Assembly (NCBI RefSeq): GCF_003387575.1 | Contig: NZ_QUAB01000013.1 | Coordinates: 33,046-97,045, forward strand | DNA: 64,000 nt | DNA from: Microbacterium bovistercoris | Lineage (GTDB): Bacteria; Actinomycetota; Actinomycetes; Actinomycetales; Microbacteriaceae | Direction of reading: 5' to 3' | In this document: one piece after another, positions 16,658 to 24,331 of the stretch | Position numbering within the stretch: position 1 is the first letter of the stretch | Layout of the letters: every line of letters begins with the position of its first letter | The notes under the pieces: generated by a model | The model's input: the letters and a program-made list of their open reading frames with translations, nothing else | The model's database searches: none | What the model was told of the DNA's origin: nothing | Program-made: the position numbers and the translations under genes

Positions 16658-17719
16658 ATGCGTCTCGTGTATGTGTCTCCTGGACCCCTCGATGCGAAAG
16701 CCGTCGAGGGACTCGAACAGTACGCCGCCACCTGGCCGGGAACGATCATCGCGCTGATCCCAGCTGGGCACGCCGTCGAAACTGAGCCGTCCGGCATTCA
16801 TACGGTTCCGGCCAAGGTCGCCGACAGACTTGATGCCGTTGCCAGCCTTGATCCTGACGTCGTCCTCGCATTGCATAGGCCTGAGAACATAGGCCTGACG
16901 CGCATCGCTCCAACTGTCCTCACCGCAGAGGTAACGAAGCGCATACGGACCGACCTACTTCGGGTCAGCGCACGGGGCGCCATCAACCACGCCAGGATCA
17001 AGGTAGGGCAGACACGCCTCGAACACACGTACCGAAGCATGTCGCGGTCTGCCGCCGGGCTTCAGTGCAATGGGTACGCGGCATGGGATGCCTACGCAGG
17101 GCTCAACGCCAATCCCATGCGCTTCCGCGACCATCGAATTCGTGAGTCCGATCTCACTCTCGCAAGGGAGCGATCTACATGGGATGGGCGCCGACCTCTG
17201 CGCGTCGTCTTCTCCGGGCGAGTAACAGCCATCAAAGGGCCCCGGACAGTCCTTGCGGTTGCTGCGCTTCTCCCCAATGTTGAGTTCGTGATCCTCGGCG
17301 AAGGCGATCAGAAGGATGAGCTAGCCGCAGTTGCCCCCTCCAACGTTCTTTTTGAGAGCTTTCTGCCGTTCGCGGAGTGGACGTCCTATATGCGCGAACA
17401 CGCCGATCTAGCTTTGTTACCACACCCGCAAGGCGATCCCTCCTGCACGTACTACGAGGCGCTGGGATGCGGCGTACCGGTGATCGGCCTTCCGAACACG
17501 ACCTGGGCACAACTCGCTAATGCCGAGGGGCTCGGATGGGCCGAGCCTGATGCCCGGTCTTTGGCAACACGCATTCAAGTTCTCCGTCCGGAGGATCTAC
17601 ATCGTGTGCGACAACGCGCTCTCGCCACGCTCGAACCCTTCGAGCGCGTCGCGGCGCGCAGAGTTTCGCACCTCGTTGAAGTCGCTTCGAGTAGCACGCG
17701 AATAGCGAAACGCCCATGA
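16658..17719 (+). CDS. Family 4 glycosyltransferase
   Basis: A protein of 353 residues. The C-terminal half carries the donor-site features of GT4: VVFSGRVTAIKGPRT, VEFVILGEGDQ and a modified EX7E region LPHPQGDPSCTYYEALGCGVPVIG. The N-terminal half is less typical and lacks the Gly-rich loop usually seen near the start, so the acceptor domain is diverged. It is plus-strand, isolated by about 285 bases upstream, and followed 57 bases later by the GT11 gene, probably in one transcript. It uses more A/T-ending codons than genes to the left. Confidence 0.82.
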   Translation: MRLVYVSPGPLDAKAVEGLEQYAATWPGTIIALIPAGHAVETEPSGIHTVPAKVADRLDAVASLDPDVVLALHRPENIGLTRIAPTVLTAEVTKRIRTDLLRVSARGAINHARIKVGQTRLEHTYRSMSRSAAGLQCNGYAAWDAYAGLNANPMRFRDHRIRESDLTLARERSTWDGRRPLRVVFSGRVTAIKGPRTVLAVAALLPNVEFVILGEGDQKDELAAVAPSNVLFESFLPFAEWTSYMREHADLALLPHPQGDPSCTYYEALGCGVPVIGLPNTTWAQLANAEGLGWAEPDARSLATRIQVLRPEDLHRVRQRALATLEPFERVAARRVSHLVEVASSSTRIAKRP

Positions 17720-17776
17720 GCAAAGAAAACGCAGACCCTGGGATGCCGTTGGCTCCCCGCAACGGAAAGGCACACA

Positions 17777-18640
17777 GTGACGCATCCCAGCGTTGCCAAG
17801 ATTAAGTCCACAATATACGCGACCGTTAGACGTGGGCCCCGCGAAATTCTTTGGACACCGGATGCGATACGTGGAGGGAATTTGCTCTATTACTGGCTCC
17901 ACGCATTCGCCCAGAGATCGCGGGGAATTGACTGCCTCTCGCTCGAAGTCGCACATTCGGCGGAGTGGATCGACTACTTCCCCACCATGGCGTCTCTAAA
18001 CGTCAAACGTTCAGAAGTTCGCCTCGCCGATCGCCGGGTAGTTCCCGGCCCGCTTCAAACCTTCGGCATGGATTTTACATCCGCCGAACTCGACGCCTTC
18101 ATCGAGCTGCACTTACTCGACTCCCGAAGCATGCTGACGCAAATGACTTCTCCGCTCCAAGGTCTGTATGATCTCACGATCAACGTTCGACGTGGCGACT
18201 ATTACTCCGTTCCCAAATGGCGAGGCGAATACTCCTTCGACGTCGTTGAGTACGTCCGTTCTGCCTTGGAACAAGTGTCTGCCCAGCGGCCCATCGATCG
18301 GATTCACGTGGTAAGCGACGACCCTGAATGGTGCCGCATCAAACTTGGATGGTTGGGTGATGTGGCTCCCGTTTCCAGTCCGCCTGATAACGGGACGCCA
18401 CTGGACCATCTGGCTGCGTTGACCGCATCGCCCCGTTTGATTCTCGCCAACTCGACGTTCTCCTATTGGGGCGGATACCTCTCCGAATGGCTACATCGCG
18501 GAGGCGAACAACCCCACCCCAAATCTGAGATCTGGGCACCCGCGTTCCATAACCGGTTCTTCCCGGATGGCGGCAGAGCCACACAGCTCCATCCGAATTG
18601 GCATGTGATCGAAAACATCCCTGGCGGCTGGGATGGTTAG
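17777..18640 (+). CDS. GT11 family (alpha-1,2-fucosyltransferase-like) glycosyltransferase
   Basis: A protein of 287 residues. The GT11 motif I is present as INVRRGDYY near residue 134, and motif III-like ILANSTFSYWGGYLSEW near 224. Known GT11 enzymes use GDP-fucose and add fucose in alpha-1,2 linkage to galactose. No GDP-fucose synthesis genes occur in this window, so either they lie elsewhere or the donor is another GDP-sugar. GTG at 17777 is the start. The end overlaps the end of the GT2 gene on the other strand by four bases. Its base use is the least GC-rich of the region, which fits recent transfer. Confidence 0.85.
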   Translation: MTHPSVAKIKSTIYATVRRGPREILWTPDAIRGGNLLYYWLHAFAQRSRGIDCLSLEVAHSAEWIDYFPTMASLNVKRSEVRLADRRVVPGPLQTFGMDFTSAELDAFIELHLLDSRSMLTQMTSPLQGLYDLTINVRRGDYYSVPKWRGEYSFDVVEYVRSALEQVSAQRPIDRIHVVSDDPEWCRIKLGWLGDVAPVSSPPDNGTPLDHLAALTASPRLILANSTFSYWGGYLSEWLHRGGEQPHPKSEIWAPAFHNRFFPDGGRATQLHPNWHVIENIPGGWDG

Positions 18641-19554
18641 CGGCCTATCGCCGTGCGGGCCAGATGATATAGGTATGCGGGAACCGATCCAGCGCCGCGT
18701 CGAGCAGAGTGCATCAACTCGAGTTTCTGACTTGTCGACATGTCAGTGTTCGCCGCCCGCTTGGCAAGCTCCCACCGGGCGCTGGCCACTCGTCGGCCTA
18801 GCCCATCTTCCGTTATGGGGAAATTCCTCAGTGCGGCGTCGTGCGCAAGAATGAAGCGGGGACTCGTGGACACGAAGCCGACGGCCCCGAGTGATGTGCC
18901 CAGCCGTCGTACGGCGACCGCCGGCTCCTCGAGCGCCTCGAATGACCATCCCCCGGCCGCTGCCCTCGTCAGGAGTTCATAGTCCTCAAAGAAGATCCTC
19001 TCGTCGTACCCGCCGAGACTCCGCAGGGCGTCCGTGCGCATCATTATGGATGCCGCTGGGATCCAGTTTGCCTCGAACAAGCGCTCCAACAGACTCTCGG
19101 GGCGATTGAAATCTGGCGGCCAGGGATACTCGATGCGGGATGTCTCGAAGAGCACGTTTGATTCGTCGTCAATGACAACCGCATCGGTGTAGGAAAGCTC
19201 CGCTCCAGTCCTTCTCATCAACTCGATCTGGCGTTCCAACCTCCCTGGAAGCATCAGGTCATCCGCAGCGATGTATGTGACGAACTCCGTGCGAACATGC
19301 TCCAGCATGGCGTTCAGGGTGGGGGTCAACCCTCGATTATGCGCGTTCGGATAGAACTCGAGAAAGCCGTCAAAGCGCTCGCCATAAGTCTGCACGACGG
19401 TGCGTGTGTCGTCCGTTGACGCGTCGTCGGCGACAAGGACTGCCTGAGGCGCCAGCGACTGCTCGCGAATGCTATCAAGACATTCAACGAAGAATCGGGC
19501 GTGGTTGTATCCGACCACGATGACCGTGGTGTCTGAACTGCGCAACCCCTGCAT
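18637..19554 (-). CDS. Family 2 glycosyltransferase, last gene of the nonulosonate operon
   Basis: A protein of 305 residues of GT2 type: TTVIVVGYNHARFFVECLDSI at the start, VLVADDASTDDT, and YIAADDLMLPGRLERQIELM, where ADD is the donor/metal motif near residue 98. ED-like FEDYELLTRAAAGG appears near 210. It comes five bases after the next GT2 gene in the same direction and is the last of eleven minus-strand genes that begin at 31726. Convergent with the GT11 gene. The sugar is unknown. Confidence 0.87.
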   Translation of the reverse strand: MQGLRSSDTTVIVVGYNHARFFVECLDSIREQSLAPQAVLVADDASTDDTRTVVQTYGERFDGFLEFYPNAHNRGLTPTLNAMLEHVRTEFVTYIAADDLMLPGRLERQIELMRRTGAELSYTDAVVIDDESNVLFETSRIEYPWPPDFNRPESLLERLFEANWIPAASIMMRTDALRSLGGYDERIFFEDYELLTRAAAGGWSFEALEEPAVAVRRLGTSLGAVGFVSTSPRFILAHDAALRNFPITEDGLGRRVASARWELAKRAANTDMSTSQKLELMHSARRGAGSVPAYLYHLARTAIGR

Positions 19555-19559
19555 CTCCT

Positions 19560-20510
19560 CTACGGATCGAGTCGACTAGTGAGCCCAACGCCGAGTCGCG
19601 GCGGAGGGAGGCGTCGAAGATAGCGATAACGAAACGTGCCAATCGTGAATCCGAGCGCAGATGCCATCCGCTCAGACAGCCCAGACCAGTCTCGTGTCCT
19701 GGGGATCACCGTCATTCTGAGCATTGCGGCGAACGCACGCGCTAGGGCAATCCACCACACAGGATATGGCGATTCCGACCACAGCCCGTACCGACTTGCC
19801 AAGAGCGAGTGTGCGACAGCCGCCTGGTACTGCTGTCGTCTGCGTGCGCTTGACGACGTACGAATGCGGTAGGCAATACGCACGCTAGGAGCGATAGGGA
19901 TGCGCCGTCCACGCAAGCGTGCTCGGACAGCGAGATCGTTGTCTTCCCCTGCTGTCGGGAGCGACTGATCGAACCCGCCGAGGCGCCTGTACACCTCAGC
20001 CTTCACCCCAAAGTTGCCGCCCATGAGGATCGGGAAAGCCCCGTCCTGATCGTCAACGAGTTCTTCCCACACAGAAGAATCACCGATGCGTTGCCTCAGG
20101 CTTTCCACGTCACTGCCGAACTCTGTGTCGTCGACAGGCAGCGCGGCCCCGCTCCAGAGTTCAGACCGCTGGAACGCACGCGCCCCATGATCGATCCACG
20201 TCGCAGATACGACATCGTCTGCGTCGCAGAACATCAGTCTGGACGAACGCGCAGCGTCAGCTCCCACGTTTCGCGCATAAGACGCCCCACTCTCCTCGAA
20301 GGCGTCGACAACTCGCAATTGTGGCAGACGCGCCTTCCAGTCCAACGCAACACGACGGAGCCCGTCGCCGGATCTATTGTCGCTGAGAATGACCTCAAAA
20401 CTCACTCGGGTGCGCTGGGTCGCAAGCGATTCCAGCAGCAGCGGAAGGGTTGATGTCGCATTCTTGCAGGGCACAATCACGCTGATGTCATGCGGTCCGC
20501 TTTCAGCCAT
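19560..20510 (-). CDS. Family 2 glycosyltransferase
   Basis: A protein of 316 residues from ATG 20510, which overlaps the stop of the ABC transporter (TGATG); GTG 20513 is also possible. The start HDISVIVPCKNATSTLPLLLESL, EVILSDNRSGDGL and LMFCDADDVVSATWIDHGA mark a GT2 catalytic domain with DADD as donor motif. Downstream AGEDNDLAVRARLRG fits the acceptor-side region. It belongs to the same operon as its neighbours on both sides. Specificity is unknown. Confidence 0.87.
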   Translation of the reverse strand: MAESGPHDISVIVPCKNATSTLPLLLESLATQRTRVSFEVILSDNRSGDGLRRVALDWKARLPQLRVVDAFEESGASYARNVGADAARSSRLMFCDADDVVSATWIDHGARAFQRSELWSGAALPVDDTEFGSDVESLRQRIGDSSVWEELVDDQDGAFPILMGGNFGVKAEVYRRLGGFDQSLPTAGEDNDLAVRARLRGRRIPIAPSVRIAYRIRTSSSARRRQQYQAAVAHSLLASRYGLWSESPYPVWWIALARAFAAMLRMTVIPRTRDWSGLSERMASALGFTIGTFRYRYLRRLPPPRLGVGLTSRLDP

Positions 20511-22321
20511 CACGTCAACTCACCGAGCTCAACGAGACGCGCGAACGCCGGCGTCGACTCTCGTACCTGCGCGAAAGTTCCTTCGTCGACGACGCCGCCC
20601 TCGGCCAAGAACACGAGCTTGTCCGCGTCGCGCACCGTCGAAAGCCGGTGTGCGACAATGATCACCGTCATGCTGCCGCGAAGATTCCTGAGCGTTGAAG
20701 CGATCTCGTGCTCCGTCTCGTTGTCCAAAGCCGACGTCGCCTCGTCAAGCACCAATATCGACGGTCGGCGGTAAAGCGCACGCGCAAGACCAATGCGCTG
20801 CCGCTGCCCACCCGACAACCGAACGCCCCTCTCACCGACCACCGTGTCGAGGCCAGCGGCAAGGTCATGAACGAAGTTCTCCAATTGCGCCAGCCGGATC
20901 GCTTCGCGGACCCGCTGAGGATCAATGTCTTCGCGTTTCACCCCGAACGCGATGTTCGCTTCGAGGCTGGCGTTCAGAAGGAACACGTCCTGCGGCACCA
21001 CCCCGAGTCCGTCGTACCACCCCGCTAGATCGTCCGTAATGAGCCGCCCTCCACAACGGATCTCACCAGAAGTCGGTTCTAGCAGTCCAAGGACAAGGTC
21101 CAGCAGAGTACTCTTGCCCGCCCCACTCGACCCGACGAATGCCGTGGTCGAGTTCTCCTCAATGGTCATCGAGATACCGCGGAGGATCTCATCGTCCGCG
21201 TCGGGGTAGCGGAAATGGATCCGGTCGATGTCGATATTGCCCTGGAAGGGCATGGCCGTTGTCACCTTGTTGGAGTAGCGCGGCTGTTCGTCGAGCGCTC
21301 CTGCGGTATCGACGACGATATGGAGCCCGACCTGCCCGCTACGAATGATTGCGAAGGTCGCAGAGACCCGATTGAGGGTCGGAAGAGCGCGGAGCGATGC
21401 TGCTGCGAAAAGGCCCAGGACGGTCAGTGCTTCGGAAACGGGCGCCGTGCTGAATAGGACTGCTGAGATGCCCATGATCGCGATGATGAACCCGATCTCC
21501 AGCAAGTACTTCGGAATCTCCGAGACGATCGAGAGAACGCGCCACCCGTGTGCTGACCGCCGCTTGGCAGACGCAAAGCCATCGACGAACATGTCGGCGC
21601 TGGATGTGAGCCGTGCATCACGGAAGGCATCGAGCGCGGGAAGCAGGAACTGCCAAGTCTGCAGCGCGGCCTCCGCAAGTTCTTCGCCGACCTGCGCCTG
21701 CCGACGGCGAAGGGCCAGTTGAACCCCGCCGACAAGCACGGCAAAGAACGCAGCCGCCATCAGCGTTGCCCCCGGTGCAACGATCATCAGGATGGCTACG
21801 ACCGCGACGAGCATCATGAGATCTGAGAGAAGTCCGATGACGCCAAGGAGCACGGTGGAGGCCTGCGCGGTGGCATCGTTGACATTTCGATAAGTTTCCG
21901 AGAGTTCGCGTGTCCGGTGCAGGGCGTACGGCGACGCAACGTATCGACGCAGAAGCTCGGTCGCTGCGTCAGCCGACACTCGCGTGGTGCGGCCCAACAG
22001 CCACCATCGAAAGACAATTGTGAACGCACTCTTCATTACGAAGAGCAGCCCGATGAGGCCCGCGACCGCCGGGACGAGAGCGGAAATCTCGGTCGTTCCG
22101 GTGACTGCGGACACGGCCCTGATCACGCTGCTGTCGGGATTCGAACCAGTCAGGAGTTCCATGAGCGGCAGCATGGCCGCAACTCCCAGGGTGTCTAGAC
22201 CGGCGAGCACGACAGAGCCACCGACGGCCATGATGATCCAACCCGGGGAGTCCATATCCGCCACCCGGAGCAACGCCCGAAGTTCCACCGCCAATGCTCG
22301 TCGCGCGCGCCTCTCGGCCAT
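20510..22321 (-). CDS. ABC transporter with fused membrane and ATPase domains, glycan exporter
   Basis: A protein of 603 residues of the PglK/MsbA half-transporter type. An N-terminal membrane domain of about six segments (residues 20-320) is followed by the nucleotide-binding domain: Walker A FVGSSGAGKSTLL near 399, signature LSGGQRQRIGLARALY near 505, Walker B ILVLDEATSALD near 525 and the switch IIVAHRLST near 553. Set among glycosyltransferases, it probably flips a lipid-linked sugar unit across the membrane, as PglK does; no Wzx-type flippase was seen in the window. It overlaps both neighbours by one to three bases, consistent with coupled translation. Confidence 0.9.
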   Translation of the reverse strand: MAERRARRALAVELRALLRVADMDSPGWIIMAVGGSVVLAGLDTLGVAAMLPLMELLTGSNPDSSVIRAVSAVTGTTEISALVPAVAGLIGLLFVMKSAFTIVFRWWLLGRTTRVSADAATELLRRYVASPYALHRTRELSETYRNVNDATAQASTVLLGVIGLLSDLMMLVAVVAILMIVAPGATLMAAAFFAVLVGGVQLALRRRQAQVGEELAEAALQTWQFLLPALDAFRDARLTSSADMFVDGFASAKRRSAHGWRVLSIVSEIPKYLLEIGFIIAIMGISAVLFSTAPVSEALTVLGLFAAASLRALPTLNRVSATFAIIRSGQVGLHIVVDTAGALDEQPRYSNKVTTAMPFQGNIDIDRIHFRYPDADDEILRGISMTIEENSTTAFVGSSGAGKSTLLDLVLGLLEPTSGEIRCGGRLITDDLAGWYDGLGVVPQDVFLLNASLEANIAFGVKREDIDPQRVREAIRLAQLENFVHDLAAGLDTVVGERGVRLSGGQRQRIGLARALYRRPSILVLDEATSALDNETEHEIASTLRNLRGSMTVIIVAHRLSTVRDADKLVFLAEGGVVDEGTFAQVRESTPAFARLVELGELT

Positions 22322-23367
22322 CAGACTTCCTCCATCCGCAGGGCCAATCGCTCATTCATGGTCGCCGTCGAATCGAGGCTCTCCGTCTCCGGCGAACTGC
22401 GAATGACCGCGGCGGCGATAAAATCCGCAGACGCTTCGAACGGTACGAGGGCATTCGAACTCACAATCTCTCGATTCCCACCGACGTCGGATGCCACGAT
22501 GCGCAGCCCTCGCATCGCCGCATCCATGAGCGTGTATGAGCAGTTCTCCCAAACCGACAACTGCACGACAACATCCGCGTCCGCCATCGCCGCCTCCGCG
22601 TCTACGAAGCCGGGGAACCGCACATGGTCGAGAACTCCACCTGCCCTCGCCAGGTCCACAAGCTCGGACCGAAGCGGACCCTCACCGGCGATCGTCAGTA
22701 TCGCCTCCGGGTACTCAGCTCGGATCGCCGAGAACGCCGCGATCAGCTTGTCTATCCGCTTCTCCGGCGCCAGACGTGACAGCGACAGGATACGCATGCC
22801 CGCGGTCGATTCCGGCGTCCGCGGAGTGACACCGAGAGGCAGATCGACACCGTTGCGGATGACCGTGATCGGCTGCCGCACGCGCCACTTTGCGATCATC
22901 GCGTCACGGGTAGCCTGCGAGACCGCGATCACGCCGTCGAAGCGCAAGAAGCGCAGCCGATGCACGAGTGCCATCACCTTCGCCTGCACGGATGACCGGT
23001 GGTACAAGCCGTCATCGCCGGCGATGCCGTGCTCGGTCGTGAATCGACGCGTCTCCTTTGGCTGCCGGCTCCACGCATTGATGATGTCAGCGTATGCGAG
23101 ATGGGAATGCACGATGTCGGGGCGTAGCGCCCGCACCGCGCGGGTAAGCGTTCTGCGGGATTCCAGAGCACCAGCGCTCGGCCCGAATGGTCCGGTCAGT
23201 ACCGCCGAGCCCTGCTCGCGTAGCTTGTCCGCAAGTGCACCTTCTGGACACAGTACGGTAACCCACCACCCGGGGATTCCGACGCGAGTCACGTCGAGCA
23301 CGTGGCGCGCGACTCCGCCGAGCTCCGCGACCGGGACCAGCCACAGCGCGTGCGAGCGCTTAGACAT
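22321..23367 (-). CDS. Family 4 glycosyltransferase
   Basis: A protein of 348 residues with GT-B fold. The N-terminal domain has ALWLVPVAELGGVARHVLDV and a HSHLAYADIINAWSR segment; the C-terminal domain has ILSLSRLAPEKRIDKLIAAF, ILTIAGEGPLRSELVDLA and VVVQLSVWENCSYTLMDAAMRGLRIVA, an EX7E-like region in which the second Glu is replaced by Asp. Its start overlaps the end of the upstream GT2 gene by eight bases and its end overlaps the exporter start by one base. Confidence 0.88.
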   Translation of the reverse strand: MSKRSHALWLVPVAELGGVARHVLDVTRVGIPGWWVTVLCPEGALADKLREQGSAVLTGPFGPSAGALESRRTLTRAVRALRPDIVHSHLAYADIINAWSRQPKETRRFTTEHGIAGDDGLYHRSSVQAKVMALVHRLRFLRFDGVIAVSQATRDAMIAKWRVRQPITVIRNGVDLPLGVTPRTPESTAGMRILSLSRLAPEKRIDKLIAAFSAIRAEYPEAILTIAGEGPLRSELVDLARAGGVLDHVRFPGFVDAEAAMADADVVVQLSVWENCSYTLMDAAMRGLRIVASDVGGNREIVSSNALVPFEASADFIAAAVIRSSPETESLDSTATMNERLALRMEEV

Positions 23368-24331
23368 CAGCGCTCACCTGCTCAGGATGCATCTCTCCGG
23401 AGCGTGCGGCTGACTCCACCAACCACGACACACGTTTCTCGGCAGCCCAGCGCGGCATCCTATCCAGCGTCGCGTCGGCTTTGCGTGCCCTCGCGCGCAA
23501 CTGCGACAGTCCGTCACGCTCAGCGGTCCGGTCGATGAGTCTGCCCCACCAACCATGATCCGGCGCCCTTTCCCCGAACACCTGCGAACCGTGCTTCCCA
23601 ACGAACGTTCTCCGTGCCGCTCCGGAGTGGAACGCACGCTCTATACGGATCTCGGTCGTCACCGCGGCGATGTGGTGCAGGGTCTCCAATTCCGGCGCGA
23701 GAATAACCTCCGCGCCGAACACCTGCAGGCGATACCCCCAGTCGACATCTTCCCACCCGTACGCCCGGTAGTCTTCGTCGTAGTCGCCGACCCGGTCGTA
23801 CGTCTCGCGGGTCACCGACACATTGCCCGCCCAGTATCGCCACGTTGCCGTCGCAGCGTATGCCTCTTCACGGAACCGCCGGTCACGCGCACGACCGTAC
23901 GCGCGAGCGTACGCAGTATCCGGATAGACATTTCGGTAAAGCCCGATCACACCGACCGCGGTCGATGACTCATGGCGTGCGATGTGGGATGCGACGTAAT
24001 CCGGAGCAGGCCGCAGATCGTCATCGCACCGGATCAGCACCTGTCCGCGGGCGGCTGCGAATCCGGCGTTGAGCGCCGCAGAGCGTCCGCGGTTCTCGTC
24101 GAAGACGATCGACCGCACTGGGAGTTCCGCTGCGGCAGCGTCCACCACACCGGCGGACGAATCGATATCGCCGTCGAGTACGACGATCGCCTCCCAGTCG
24201 GTCGTTGTCTGACGCCCCAGCGCGTGGAACAGGTGAGGAAGACGGTCGACTCCGCCTCTGGATGGGATAACGAGGCTCGCGACGGGACGTTCCGTCCCGC
24301 TTCGCTCGCTCAACGACCCGCCCGGCGTCAC
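23360..24331 (-). CDS. Family 2 glycosyltransferase with a repeat-derived N-terminus
   Basis: A protein of 323 residues from GTG 24331, which overlaps the stop of the NeuB fusion gene by four bases. The catalytic domain starts at about residue 17 (ASLVIPSRGGVDRLPHLFHAL) and includes VLIRCDDDLRPAPDYV and YGWEDVDWGYRLQ, the donor and acceptor motifs of GT2. The first dozen residues (TPGGSLSERSGTERP) are encoded by a copy of the interspersed repeat seen elsewhere between genes at 34217, 38049 and 39469, so the N-terminus was probably remodelled by insertion of that repeat. The open frame reaches far upstream, but that part is only the shadow of the NeuB gene. Confidence 0.85.
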   Translation of the reverse strand: MTPGGSLSERSGTERPVASLVIPSRGGVDRLPHLFHALGRQTTTDWEAIVVLDGDIDSSAGVVDAAAAELPVRSIVFDENRGRSAALNAGFAAARGQVLIRCDDDLRPAPDYVASHIARHESSTAVGVIGLYRNVYPDTAYARAYGRARDRRFREEAYAATATWRYWAGNVSVTRETYDRVGDYDEDYRAYGWEDVDWGYRLQVFGAEVILAPELETLHHIAAVTTEIRIERAFHSGAARRTFVGKHGSQVFGERAPDHGWWGRLIDRTAERDGLSQLRARARKADATLDRMPRWAAEKRVSWLVESAARSGEMHPEQVSADV

